Shown here: piece by piece, positions 20,761-32,596 of the stretch
How the letters are laid out: every line of letters starts with the position of its first letter
How positions within the stretch are numbered: the first letter of the stretch is position 1
The notes under the pieces: model-generated
Database searches by the model: none
What the model was told of the DNA's origin: nothing
What the model saw: only the letters and a program-made list of their open reading frames with translations
Made by a program: the position numbers and the translations under genes
Source: Corythoichthys intestinalis
Lineage: Eukaryota > Chordata > Actinopteri > Syngnathiformes > Syngnathidae
DNA: 64,000 bases
Reading direction: 5' to 3'
Assembly: GCF_030265065.1 (NCBI RefSeq)
Contig: NC_080400.1
Span: 55,515,001 to 55,579,000 of the forward strand

Positions 20761-21205
20761 AGTAAAACCGATGAGCCCAGTCTACCGCTGACGTCATCCA
20801 CCTGCTGGGGACGCTAAAGCCCTATAATGGTAGGCGTGGCTAACCGGCAGATTAAAAGACTAATTTCTCGTCATCTGCGCTTTGCTACATTGTTGTATAT
20901 AGTCGAATCGTCTCAAAATATGATTCTAATTCACATAATAATGCTATTTAAGACTTTTTTTCTCATGTCGTATGCTCTTTAACATTATACTTATGTTGCA
21001 ACTGGCTGATATGTTTTGAAAAGTAAAAATCCTGTTCAATGGAAAAAAATGTTATACCATGATACCGTGATATTTTTTCCTTAAGGTTATCACACCGTCA
21101 GAATTTCATACTTGCACATTCCTATTTCTGAGTAAACACATCTACCTAAAAAAAAAAAATGCCTACCATTTCAGAATCGTGTAGGCAACAGCTTTGACAT
21201 AATAT

Positions 21206-22209
21206 TAGAGATGTGTTCGAAAATCTGGCGCCGTTGCCTTTTCGGTTAAAAGGCCGAAAGTTTACCACTGCATACTGTGAAAAACCGTAGTCCTCTTGTG
21301 ATGACGCAATCAAAACACGGAAAGAAGCAATGTTGCTTCTTATCCCACGTCATATCGAGTACAGTGCATTTGAGCCCGTGTGAGAGTAGTTGTGGAGTTT
21401 AATCAAGCAAGCAGCATACAAATGAAGTAGTGTTAATATGAATAAATTAGCATTTGCTTTGGTTTAGTACAATAATTTATGGGATAACCACTTCCTCTTT
21501 TTTCCGCGACTTCCACACCCTCTCTGCCAGTCGCCATTTAATCTGGTCAGGAGTGACTTCTCTTGGCTTCGTCGCAGCTAGGACTCGCCTGGCTCTTGAT
21601 TGATTCCACTTGTTGCACAAGAAAACAGCGAATCTTGTTTTATGGAGTATGATAGATTGTAATAGCCTTGTAAAGAGCTTTAACAGTTTCGGCGAGAACG
21701 GAATAGTTTTTTGTTGTTGCTGTGAACTACAGTTCCACACAAACGTACATTGAGATCGCATTTAGCTTAGCTACTTGAGGCCTGAGATCCATTTTTCAAG
21801 TGTCCCAAACTTCCAAAAAAGCACATTTTTCAAGGTTTCATCGGCCGTGAAGCCCACCGAACAGACTGCTACGACGACGCCAGCACTTCTGCAATAGGAC
21901 GCATTCAGAATTTGCCACAAAATGTTCACTGTCGCCAGGAACACACCCACCTAAGGGGTTTCTGTCTGCACCTTTCAAACAAAATTTCTCGAGCCTCGGG
22001 GGTCGTACAATATTTTGGAATATGTTTGCGCCTGATCGTTAAAAAAAAAAAAAAAAGGCCAAGGGCAAAAGGCATGAATTGGAACATCATGAAATAAAGT
22101 AATTAAAAGATAAATAAATAACAAATGATTTGTATACAAGTGTAGTGATAGTGTTTCCAATATTCGGTTTTCGGTTTTGGCCAAGAATTTTGCTTTCGGT
22201 ACATCCCTA
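21206..22209. mobile_element. 1.0-kb hAT-type element with perfect duplication
   Basis: The ends are TAGAGATGTGTTCGAAAATC and, inverted, TAGGGATGTACCGAAAGCAA. The perfect 8-bp duplication CATAATAT flanks it at 21,198-21,205 and 22,210-22,217. A minus-strand frame at 21,477-21,761 includes WNQSRARRVLAATKPREVTP and WRLAERVWKSRKKEEV. It looks protein-like but I cannot assign it; it may be a leftover exon. No RNase-H-like core is seen. Confidence 0.85.
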
Positions 22210-22729
22210 CATAATATGCCGTTTTCAATGTCTTGTGTAAATCCTGGTGTTTTGAAAGTGCATATTTCCTAACGGTGGGACACACTGATATCTCCATCTC
22301 ATCTCAAATGTAGCAACTACTGAAACTGATATTATATAACTACACCAATATAACTTTGTAATCAAACTTTAACATAAATATCTTGAATACTTTAGACAAT
22401 CAGCACTAAAATCTTTTATTTTCCAATCCATGTCACTACAGTAAATACGATTCGCCAATCCATGTCAATACAGTAAATACGATTCAGCCATTTTTATCTC
22501 TAAAGCAGATATTTTCCTATATTTTGTAGACCAGTGCTATCTATTGATTTTCACAAAATTGTCAGGCTCATCGCCTGCATATAACATTGAGCAGTATGGT
22601 AACACATTGGTTTGGGGGGTCGTTTTTATCAAATTGGCAGATTCAACAGTCTTATTTTCAGTACGTTCAATTAATTCAATCCATTATATGTGGTAAAAGA
22701 AACTTCAGTTGAGGAAATTAAAAAATAAG

Positions 22730-22901
22730 AGGAAAATAAGTATTTGGTCAATACCAAAAGTTCATCTCAATACTTTGTTTTTTACATTCTGCCTCTCATT
22801 GTTGAGGTTTTCCCATGTTGACAATTACAGGCCTCTCTAATATTTTCAAGAGGGAGAACTTGCACAATTAGTGGTTGACTAAATACTTATTTGCCCCACT
22901 G
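22730..22901 (+). mobile_element. Solo terminal repeat of Tc1 family A
   Basis: Contains AAATAAGTATTTGGTCAATA (22,735) and ends AAATACTTATTTGCCCCACTG before TA (22,902-22,903), the same 3' terminal repeat as 5,930-6,141. The coding region is absent. Confidence 0.8.
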
Positions 22902-22935
22902 TATAACAGTGTCACAAAATAGGATTAAGTAATGT

Positions 22936-22938
22936 ATA

Positions 22939-22985
<47 letters not shown>

Positions 22986-22988
22986 TTT
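22936..22988. repeat. TA microsatellite plus T tract
   Basis: Alternating TA over about 40 bp followed by a run of T. Simple sequence. Confidence 0.95.
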
Positions 22989-23052
22989 AATAGCTTGAGT
23001 TTCTGCATTCAAAAGTAAGGGTACACTTTACAGAGCAGGGGGATTTGATGAG

Positions 23053-23838
23053 CAGGGGTGAAAGTGGACGGGAACGGTCAGGAACACAGTTCCGGTATAA
23101 GATTCAGTGCATGTTTTCTGAAACAGCAAAAAAAAAAAAAAAAAGGGGCAATGCAAAAGAAAATGGATCAAATGTTTAAGACCAAGGAAAGAGTTAAAGT
23201 GGCCTATTTATCATATTTAGTTTTATTTGCTCTTATGGGGAGGTTCAGAACATCTTAGCTGTCAATGTGCACTTTGGATTTTTATTTGTTCATTTCAATG
23301 TGCACTTTGGATTTTTATTTGTTCATTTATGTTAGGCTACTTATTCATTTCCTTATGATTTAAAAAAGTCAATGTTTGCGCGATCTTCAAAATATATTCC
23401 ATTTCACTCTGCATAATATGTCATTTGTACTGATTTTTCTGAATGTATGTTACTTATATCTTTATTATTAAAAACACAACAAAATGTAAATGTTTACATT
23501 ATCTTCAATTTTAATATACATCCTATGTTCTTAAGTAGTTAAAATTGAGAGTTGGCATTAAGTATGTGAGGAAGTGAGGGAAAATAAAAATTTGGAGATG
23601 GAGGTTGGGGTTATGGCTGTTTTTGTTAACTTTTATTTTGCAAATCATTGAAAAAACACAATTTTGAAAGAAAATCAGTTTTCTATGTGTTAGAAAAATA
23701 ACTGACCAAAGCAGTTTTCTTTGCATTTCAGTAGTCTTGACCCCCTCACCCGCCAAAAAAATAAATACAATTTCTGGCTCCGTGGCGACCTTCACGTCGG
23801 GGAGTTCCGGCACGAAATTCAAACCACTTTCACCCCTG
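23053..23838. mobile_element. hAT-like MITE
   Basis: The ends are CAGGGGTGAAAGTGGACGGG and, inverted, CAGGGGTGAAAGTGGTTTGA. GGAAC/GTTCC motifs near both ends (23,078-23,092 and 23,806) continue the inversion. Flanks TTGATGAG and TTGTCAAG agree at five of eight bases, a decayed duplication. A direct 34-bp duplication (TCAATGTGCACTTTGGATTT) lies inside at 23,263 and 23,297. Confidence 0.6.
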
Positions 23839-24399
23839 TTGTCAAGACTTTAAGAAATGTTTTAAGTAGATGCTGAATCAAATTGAGAAGGTTAATTAAA
23901 ATACATGATATAATCATAATTAGAAAAAAAAGCAATAATAAAATATATATAATTTTATTTCTGATGCAAATTAGCGTCAACAGGCATCTATGGTTAAAAA
24001 AACAATGCATTGAGGTTGCTTTGATATGGTATGTGCCTAATTTGTTACAGCATGCACCCAGGGGTTAAGTAGCTCATTCTTCATATTATGTAAGTTCCGC
24101 ATGAGTTAGAGAAATATTTACAGAATTAATTATACTCTTGCTGCCATGTGCGCTGGAAGGAATGCAGTGCTGCCTTAAAATAGAAGCAACCTGGCATGTT
24201 CCATAAAGCTTTGAGCATGTAATCATGAAGTGGGTGTTACACTTGGCAAAATGACATGTGTTTTGGCACCGTTGAGATCTATAGTGTTTCATGCCAGAGC
24301 AAGCCAAAATTATCTTCATTATCTGATGTTCATGATTAGGATGTGCCATGGTTGATTTCAATTTCATCAGAGAAAATTAATCAAAATTTTATAGTTATT

Positions 24400-24700
24400 T
24401 GACCTCTTCACAGTGGCTTACTATTTTCTGTGTGTATTTCAATGTCGATGGTTGTCAGGTTTGCCAATGGAATGGTGCTCCAGCATGCTGTCAAATTAGG
24501 GCTTTCGGGCCTGATTACATCTTTTTTTAGACGATCGGAATCAGGTGAAAAAAATAGGGTTTTTAAAATTTATTTATTTTTAAGTATTAGCTCATTGGCT
24601 CCCACTGACGACGTAAGTAGCCCAGTCAAATTGGTCTATCGCTGTCAGTGGCAATGAATGAGTTAAGGTTTACAAGCAACAAAATAATCCAGAGGTATAA
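24400..24700. repeat. Dispersed repeat with GATCGGAATC and CATTGGC motifs
   Basis: GATCGGAATCAGGTGAAAAA (24,534) followed by TAAGTATTAGCTCATTGGCT recurs at 49,237-49,330 and, in part, at 27,960 and 50,250. Its other end type (GGTATCGGATCGGTACT) occurs at 26,155 and 52,000. Non-coding. Confidence 0.5.
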
Positions 24701-24719
24701 CAATTAGGAGTGTCCAGTG

Positions 24720-25340
24720 TTGTTTTCATCAACCATGACGACAACGAAAATATTTAGTCAATGGACACTTTTTTCATGATGATGACGAGACGATAGCGAG
24801 CCAAAAACCTGTTTTGAGGGACTAAAACATAACAAGACGAATGCCAGTTTTTGTCTGACGAGACGAGAACAAGACGACAATGCGCAAGTTTCATTTTATG
24901 TGTAGTTACCCTGCATTGTAGTAGTGTTGGTTGTGTCACCTGTGACGTGCTACGCCCCTCCCCCCCGACTCACCAGTGTGTCGCCTCCATTCTCCATGCA
25001 GGCTTGCACACATGGTAAGATTTGTTTTCTTGGCTAGAGAAAATATGCAATGTTGCTATAGCCTTTAAATGTCTGTACTCAGTGGTCATCCCACACTAAA
25101 TGTAACTCGTAGTGTTGCATAGCATTCACGTTTGCGTTAGCATTAGGCTAACCGCGCGTCCTCTAAAACTCTCAGACAACTTTTTTATTTATTTACAGTT
25201 CGATATAATTAATTGAAAATAATGTACTGTTTTCCTGTTGAGTGTGCATTATCACCAAGTTAGCGTTGTCCTTGTAGACAGATGCTACAATGTGTGCTCG
25301 TCTGTCAAGGTTCATTTGGAATAGTTGGAAAGTTGTTTTA
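24720..25340. repeat. Dispersed repeat family F, more complete copy
   Basis: Runs from ACGACAACGAAAATATTTAG through ACGAATGCCAGTTTTTGTCT, ACACTAAATGTAACTCGTAG and TGTACTGTTTTCCTGTTGAG. The same blocks in the same order are split in the copy at 14,375-16,690. Non-coding. Confidence 0.55.
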
Positions 25341-25348
25341 GTTCAAAG

Positions 25349-25860
25349 CAGGGGTCGGCAACCCAAAATGTTGAAAGAGCCTTATTGGACCAAAAAAACA
25401 AATATGTTCAGAGCCGCAAAAAATTGAAAGCCTTAAATAAGCCTTATAATGAAGGCAACACATGCTGTATGTATCTGTATTAGCTATATGAGCCTACTAT
25501 CAAAATGACTAAGAGAGCTAAAATACATAATGAGCCTTCATGATTTAATGTTTATTTTCCCTGCAGTACATCCAACGCACTACGTGACTAAGGTGTTGTA
25601 TGATGCCACGTCAAGTTTAACTTCATTACAATATTAATGAATTGTTTCATTGCTTTTATGAAATTATAGAAATGCAATAAAGAAATCCGATTTTTGATGT
25701 CTTTCTTATTTTTAGGTTTCGAAAAACAACTAAATGGAACGTACATAACATGCCCCTTAGCTGGGCATGTCTTTGATTTTTTGTTATTGTCCCGGCTTTG
25801 TTTTTGAAGTCTGCAAATAGGTGTTCTGATATGTTGATGAATCTCTCCTTCATGTACTCA
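25349..25860. mobile_element. hAT-like element fragment
   Basis: Starts CAGGGGTCGGCAACCC followed by GAGCCGCA text, a form typical of hAT MITE ends in vertebrates. The right end was not resolved. Non-coding. Confidence 0.4.
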
Positions 25861-26034
25861 CCATTGTAGGTACACTATCCACTCGCCCTCACTATCCCGT
25901 CGGGGGGCCTGCGCTTACAGTGACGTTCTGTTATTCTTACTATATGATTTAAACTCCCTTCAACTTTAAGGGATGCAGAGCAACAAAATAAGTACAAGGA
26001 GGTCATCAAAAGAAAAAAAATGTTTGTTTTGTAC

Positions 26035-26270
26035 TCCGCACCATTTTTAAAAGAATGGAGAAAGATTGTGTCTTAAAGATTTTTTTAAATGGCTACACAG
26101 CAACAGAATAATCAAGATGGACAAGGATATTGTCAAAAAAATAAATTGCCGAGGTATCGGATCGGTACTTGGTAACGGCAGATCCTCAAAATATGGTGCC
26201 AAGGATTTGAACTCGCGTGGAAAAATAGGGGATCGGGCAGCTCTAGTCAAATTAAAATTGCTCACATTGG
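26035..26270. repeat. Dispersed repeat tail
   Basis: AAATGGCTACACAGCAACAG and GACAAGGATATTGTCAAAA recur at 51,825-51,955, followed in both by a GGTATC(A/G)GATCGGTACT segment. Non-coding. Confidence 0.5.
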
Positions 26271-26279
26271 CATGAAAAA

Positions 26280-27000
26280 TGGTCCAGTTGATTAACCAGA
26301 GTAGAATGACAGAACGAGATGACAGAATTGTCATTTGGGTGTGAACATAATGTACCTAACCTTCCTATTAGTTTACATTTAACAGAACTACCCAAAAAAT
26401 GTTAACAGATTCAAGGATTGTCTTGTGTGCACCAATAATGATTCAGGTCTAAACACATCTTTTATAGTTCGATTTGTGTTTGCAACATCAGAAAAGAAAC
26501 ACAGTCCTTTTAATTTTAAACAAATATACAAGGTTTCGGTAATTACAGTTGTAATGTGAAAGTAAGTACTGTTTACAACTTAAACACGAAGTTAAATAAG
26601 TGAAAGACTAAGTTTTTCCACCATTACTTTTATGGGAGAGCTTAAGTACTACCATTATTCTGATTTATGAACAGAAACAATGCATTACAGGGAAGTGGAA
26701 TGCTACAGATTGTAAAAGTAAGTAAAGTCAATAAAAGGAGAGAGAAAGTAAGTCTTATGACAAGGTGAACATGTTTCGAATTAAAAGTTGCTCAATGGGT
26801 GGAAATCTTTGTTTCTTTACAGTCCCCACCATACAAGAATGAGGGTCAGGGAATTATGAATCAACAACAAGAACAATGTAACAAAGAACCCGTTACTTAT
26901 TGCACAACAACGTATTTCTCTAAAAGATTCTGCTGGCTTTGAAATATTGTCAACAGAGGGGCTTTCAGTTCTCCGTTTTAGGTGTTTTGATTAAACAGCA
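26280..27000. other. Unrecognised non-coding region
   Basis: AT-rich DNA without exon-like, RNA-like or repeat-end signals that I can name. Confidence 0.3.
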
Positions 27001-27156
27001 TATTTAATCATTTTTCATTACTACTACATATTTCCTTAAACGTTCTATACTTTCATTTTCTCACTTTTAATATGTTTTATATGTTTTAAATGATTGTACG
27101 GCGACCTTGAGTGCCAGAAAGGCGCCTTCAAATAAAATTTATTATTATTATTATTG
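27000..27156 (+). mobile_element. LINE/SINE 3' tail
   Basis: GGCGACCTTGAGTGCCAGAA then AGGCGCCTTCAAATAAAATT and an ATT trinucleotide repeat at 27,140-27,155, a 3' terminus typical of fish CR1/L2-type retroposons. Only the tail is present. Confidence 0.6.
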
Positions 27157-27159
27157 CAT

Positions 27160-27790
27160 GTACCATCCTACACATTTAAAAATTGACCAGCTAGTCTCCA
27201 GGTAGTGATATTTTGTTGAAATGATCACACCTATTGCCTTTTTCTACTCAAAAGGAACACACTTTAAATTGAATCCAAGTTAAGACATTGAGTCGGATTG
27301 AATATATTTAAGGGAAAAAGATGCTGCAACAGACAAGGGGTTCAAATCTCATGCTTTGTTGGCCTCATTGTCATTGCTCAGCAGTTGTTTTGTAACAGGC
27401 TCATGTCTCTATCACCATGAGCACGAGGGAATGAGTGTATCCTTTGCAATAATACATGACACGCACACAGACACACAATAAGTCACTTGTGCTTTGTCAC
27501 AAAGAGATTGACCCAGACCAGCATTGTTCTCTGTCACTGGCAAGTTCAGCTGGCAGACGATTAACACTTCCAGATTTGTCTTTCCTTGTTCATCAAACCT
27601 AAAACTCGTGGAAAACACTTGACATTACACCATGGAAGCATGTGATGAACTTTTCTACGGGACTTTTGGAATCTACAAAAAAATCTGTGCTAGCTTGAAG
27701 TTGGGAGATACGGCTACAGTGTTTAAGTTTCCTATCCGTTACTTGATCAATGTAAGGCTGGGATACAGACTAAATGGTTTAAATGGCATA
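27160..27790. other. Unrecognised non-coding region
   Basis: No gene or element identified. The short open frames here lack family features. Confidence 0.3.
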
Positions 27791-28444
27791 AAGTGATTTC
27801 GCTAACGATGACAAATATTTTTTCATATAATGTGATGATGACGAGCTAAAAATGTGTCCTGGGTGACTGTAACATAACGAGACGATTGCCAGTTTTCGTC
27901 TGACAAGTCGAAAATGCGACAGTTTCTGTTAGGGATGCCGATCGCATCATTTTACAGAGAATCGGAATCGGGTGAAAATAATCGGGTATTTAATTATTTT
28001 AAAAAAAAAATTTCTGCTTCATGCTAGTACAGTGCCACAGCCTCTCACCCTCCCTCCCGCGAAGCAGCGAGGCCAAACTGTCCAGCCTGCGCTTGGTACT
28101 TAAAGTTAACATTGATTGTCAGGTTTGTAGCTTTGATCTTGCCAGAGAAACTTGGTAGCTCTAAAATCAAAGCCGCAAATGTGTCAATCATCGTTAAACT
28201 TGCTAAAGTGTGCTGTGGCAACTCATTGTGTAAGTGAGAGGCTGTTCTCTGCAGCGTGAGCGTCAAACTGTGAGTGGACTCACTCAATGGAGCATTTAAT
28301 AGAGACAAGCATTTTTCTACGTTATTCTTCTTTAAAAATAATTCACACAGCCACAGACCACAAACTTGGTGGCCACAAAATCACAAATTGACATGGGACA
28401 GAAAAGTTGAGCACGCTAATATTTATTCAAAGGTAAGTTATAAC

Positions 28445-29180
28445 TAGAGGTCGACCGATATATCGGGCCAACATCGGCCATTGGCCGATTAACCTCCAAA
28501 AAATGAGCCGATGAAAAAGAATTTTGATCAGGCATCTGTATGGGCAACTGTGGCCGCTGCTGCCTAACAGTAGGACCCCGGAAGGACCCTGCAGCAGCTT
28601 GAAAGCAGGCTACAACAGGAAGCTTAAATATTGTTAAAAAAATTTTTATCTTGTATGAGAGAATATGCAATGGTGCTTTAGCTTTTTACTTTGTTTACTG
28701 AGTGGTCCTTACACTCTAAATGTAACTTTTAGCGTTAGCGTAGAATTTATGTTAGCATTAGTTTTTGCACGGCAAGCCTCCTCTTAAACTTACTTGTTCA
28801 CATCTCGTAGTGACGTCCTGGGAAGTTGTAGATTTAATTATTTGAAAATAATGTACTGTTCTTGCTGAGTGTGTATAATCCTCCAAAAAACAAGTGCTGC
28901 GTTCGTTGGTTTGGAAGCACTAGATCAAATTAATCCTTTAAGTCTCAGGTCATCATTGTAAATTTGAAGCTGTTAAAGCATTTTTTTAAAAATAGCCTTT
29001 CATAATCTACGTCCTTTAACGAAAAAGTATCTCGGCCTCAAATTTTGGCTTACAAAATTGGTTTTGGATATCCGCAATCGGCTGAATTTTTTTTTAGATA
29101 TCGGTGGCATCGGCATTTGAAAGTTCAATATATAAGACCAGGACGTAAATTGAAAGGGCTGCCAAAAACAACACTGATGT
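28445..29180. repeat. Composite dispersed repeat with CGATATATCGG end
   Basis: Begins AGAGGTCGACCGATATATCG and ends near 29,120 with ATATCGGTGGCATCGGC. The interior (28,670-28,870) is a piece of repeat family F (CACTCTAAATGTAACTTTTA), so one element is nested in the other. Non-coding. Confidence 0.45.
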
Positions 29181-29727
29181 GATAAACACCAAGTCAATAA
29201 AAAAAGCAGGATATGGCATCAAGTAATAATGGTACAAAGACAAGTTATTCATGTGTTTAACTGCACAATGTCAAAAAGTATGGTCTCTGCAGCAGGTTAC
29301 AGGTCTTCCAACATAAAATAATGCAAAACACACATTTAAAATAACCCAATAATGCCGAGGAACAAAACATCACATTATTGTAGTGGCTTGAAATGAGCCC
29401 TAACCTGAATTCTAATTAACATTTGAGCCAAATCAAGCACTCGTCCTTTCTAATAATTATATTATTAATTTGGGGTCATTTGCTGTTGGTTTCGGGGCAT
29501 TTTTAAGTTACTTCTTTGTTGAGTAGGTTAGGCTGGCTTTTATGGTTTCCGGATTTTATCGGTTTTATTTTGTTTTGTTTTTTTGTTGTAATGACTTTCA
29601 GCACTGTGCATTGTTTTTTTTTCCCCATTTTATAGTAAAGCACTTTCCTGCCTTTGATTTATCATGTACCATATTTTGCTTTGTTGTAAAGCACTTTAGG
29701 GACTCTAAGGTAATGGAAATTGCTATA

Positions 29728-30429
29728 CAGGGTGACCCAAAAAAAAGTTTACACTCAGTTGACTGCTTGTTTAAAAGCCATTGAAACATATCTAAATAGG
29801 TTGTCATGCTTAAGTGATTCATTAAGGTCACTCAATGCAGCTGGTAATCTCTCGTCTCTACAATTCCTGTGCTTCTGCTGAAAATGAAGAAAACTTTAGC
29901 TGTACCTGAATTGCTGCGTGCCGGTCTGACACCAACTGAGATTGCAGCAAATCTGTGAATATCCAGATGTGCAGTCTACAAAGTTAAAAAGAAGCTGAAA
30001 GATGCTGGAACAGCCTCACGAAAACCTGGGTCTGGAAGTGTCCGATCTGTGCGGACCAAAAAGTTGACTGACAAGGTGATATGTGGCCACCCAGAGTCCA
30101 GATCTAAATCCCCTGGATTATAGCATATGGGCAACTGTGGAGGACAGTGCCTGTAAGAAGCCACAAACTTCTGTGGCAGCCTTGGAGAGGTCCATTGTTA
30201 GATCTTGGGAAAAGATGACAGCATCCTACATAAAGAATACCTGTCAAGCGTTCCGCAGGCGCCTGGAGGCTGTTGTGACACTAAAGGGAGGACACATTGA
30301 AAAATAGAGTGTACTGTACATGTTCTTTACAATAATGTATAATTTGTGATTAAATTCTAATTCTAAACTGAATAAACATGGCATTTAAGTTGTTTTATGG
30401 CAGTGTAAACTTTTTTTTGGGTCACCCTG
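29728..30429 (+). mobile_element. Internally deleted mariner-type element (DDxD group)
   Basis: The 702-bp element has inverted ends CAGGGTGACCCAAAAAAAAG / CAGGGTGACCCAAAAAAAAG, each bordered by TA. It encodes a transposase start (MKKTLAVPELLRAGLTPTEI, near 29,885, with a stop soon after). After an abrupt jump it encodes the C-terminus SPDLNPLDYSIWATVEDSAC to EAVVTLKGGHIEK (30,083-30,307). DYSIW places aspartate where Tc1 has glutamate. The central catalytic region is missing. Confidence 0.85.
30083..30307 (+). pseudogene. C-terminal transposase fragment, mariner DDxD type
   Basis: The 74-codon frame holds the third catalytic motif SPDLNPLDYSIWA and a basic C-terminal helix RRRLEAVVTLKGG. 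It is fused by deletion to the N-terminal HTH region in a different frame, so it is not functional. Confidence 0.75.
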
Positions 30430-30439
30430 TATGAATAAA

Positions 30440-30777
30440 TTTGATTTGATTTAGGTCATTGGCTGCCACTGACGGCGGTAAACGTCAATTCCATTTTGAC
30501 AGGACGAATGAACGAATGTGACTGCAGACACATAAGTGAGACAAATCAGGTAGTGCACAAACCTCCACTTTTGTCAAATTAAAAACATGTGATTCTGGAT
30601 GTACAGTATGAATGAGCTACAACGTGCCTGTCAGGCATAACAACCCCAGAGGCTGAATTGGAGCCCCAGGTGGGACACAGTTTGACACACCTGACATATA
30701 AGATCTGGTATCTGCGATACGGAATAACCCGCTTTTTATTTTATAAGATGAGTAGTACCAATTTGTAAACTTCTGAC
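30440..30777. repeat. Short dispersed repeat and unrecognised DNA
   Basis: Contains GTCATTGGCTGCCACTGACG (30,458) found elsewhere in the window in variant form; otherwise nothing recognised. Confidence 0.35.
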
Positions 30778-31757
30778 TAAGGCTGCAACAACTGATCGAT
30801 TAAATTGGCTATGAACAGTCCCGTTTGGGTCCTTGTTTGTATGTAATGTGAGGGTGCGTGCCAGTGATTAGAGCAAGAGAGAGAGTTCACTGCTACACTC
30901 AGGTTGGGTTGTTGAATCAATAATATAACGAAGTCTCGAGTTTTGTGTTGTTACATCCAATGTGCCTCCGTCAGAGGTGGGTAAATTGTATTGTTTGTAT
31001 TCTTTGTTGATGAGACATTACTACTTAGCACGTATCGCTAAACTAGTTAACCATTATGCTAATTTGTGTTTTAAGTGTTCGTTTGTATTGTGTTTTGGAC
31101 AATCATATTAGCCCTTGAGTTATTGTTACATTTTTAAGTTGTCTCATTTCTTTTAATAAGAAAAAAACACACCAAAACCTATTCATTTACAAGCTTGGTC
31201 TCCTTTCAACACAAACTCCCATTCAAAACTGTAAATTGTCATACAAGAGAAGTGTCCTATGAATGGAATGTATTTATTAACAACTGTTTGATAAGGAAAA
31301 CTGATTAATTACACTCTGCCTCCTCCTTATTTTTCATTTAGTTTGTTTAAAGAAAATAAATGAGTCATTGACACAATCTATAACCAGCGCTTTTCCCAAA
31401 AAAACAAAAATGTCAATAAGCAGCACTTTTTTGTTTGAATGAACAGGACTTTTGCCTGATTTTTGTACTGAGAAATTATTTTTGTTTTATACTCAAAACC
31501 TTTATTAAAAAGTTTTATGTACTGAAAACACAACAGTTGTAGACTACAGTTAAGTCAGGAAGCTGAAATATAATCTTATTTTTGAAGGAAATAGTCATCC
31601 ATGTTGTCTTTATTGTTACTTACAACATACCTGAAACAATTTCAAGCGAAATTGTGGAGGCAATTGGAACAAAAAACAATTATCCAATGAATTGATTAAT
31701 CGTTTCATTAATTGTCCGATTAATCAATCATAAAAATAATTGTTAGTTGCAGCCCTA
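30778..31757 (+). mobile_element. Non-autonomous hAT element, copy 2, complete
   Basis: The ends are TAAGGCTGCAACAACTGATC and, inverted, TAGGGCTGCAACTAACAATT. They are flanked by a perfect 8-bp duplication CTTCTGAC (30,770-30,777 and 31,758-31,765). At 980 bp it is collinear with copy 1 at 35-3,249 apart from the 2.2-kb block there. No transposase. Confidence 0.92.
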
Positions 31758-31765
31758 CTTCTGAC

Positions 31766-32596
31766 AACATTAACATCTTTGTTTATCCACCCATGACTCA
31801 AAGCCATTCTCCAAGCGCTACATCACGCTGAGGCACTATCAGGTCATTGCCAAAAAGTACGCAGGTTTACAGTGTCAGCACAGATTGCCCTTAACTAGTT
31901 AATTACTGTATAATGTGATGAAGTGCAGCATGCCTAAACATGGAAACAATCAAAACTGAATCGCTGGGGAGTCAGATTTTTGTGAAAAATGTCAGACCTT
32001 TAATGAAAATAACCTAAAACTATGGCACTGTGGGAGGGGGAAAAAATATTCCCCTTTTAAACATCTTGCATTCTTCTGGTACAACTATGTCAGTGTAGTG
32101 TAGTGGTTTGTAATTACACAAATCATTAATCATACAAGCACGAAGGATGTACTTTCAGACAGACCAAGTAAGGATGGCTTCCAAAAGATACAGTTGCTTG
32201 GATAAATACTTAGGATATAAAGTTCTGAAAGAGAGAGAAAAAACTATTCTTCAGTAATGTGTCTCAACTCAGTGCTATAAGCGTGATTTTACAACTTTTT
32301 TTTTAATGGGGAGTAATAAGGGAATGGATTCCTGACTTACTATATAATTTGTTGTTTTACTAAGTTTGTAGACAGATAATGTGCTGCCATTCAAGGCGAT
32401 AAAACGTTCAATCAATTAGAACTGGGACACCTTGCAGAGATCAACCCTCCCAGTACAAATGGATTGGACGGCTATGAGCGTCAATGTCACCAGCGAAACA
32501 GGTATGTGGAAAAATTTACACTTAGAACGTGTCAAGGATACACAGACACACAGAAATTCCAATTTGAAGGTTTCTGTCAAAGGTACAATAATGCCA
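31766..32596. other. Unrecognised non-coding region
   Basis: Nothing identified apart from a short CATTGGACGG-like repeat phrase near 32,460. Confidence 0.3.

Larger units (their letters stand above)
17877..21124. mobile_element. 3.2-kb hAT-type element carrying nested insertions
   Basis: The ends are TAGCCATGTGCCGATTACCG and, inverted, TAGGAATGTGCAAGTATGAA. Both are flanked by a perfect 8-bp duplication TTTCTGAG (17,869-17,876 and 21,125-21,132). The interior holds a TA-flanked MITE (18,485-18,893), a LINE tail (about 19,340-19,886) and an unclassified GC-rich segment (19,000-20,450). No transposase of its own is recognised, so it is non-autonomous or gutted. Confidence 0.8.
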
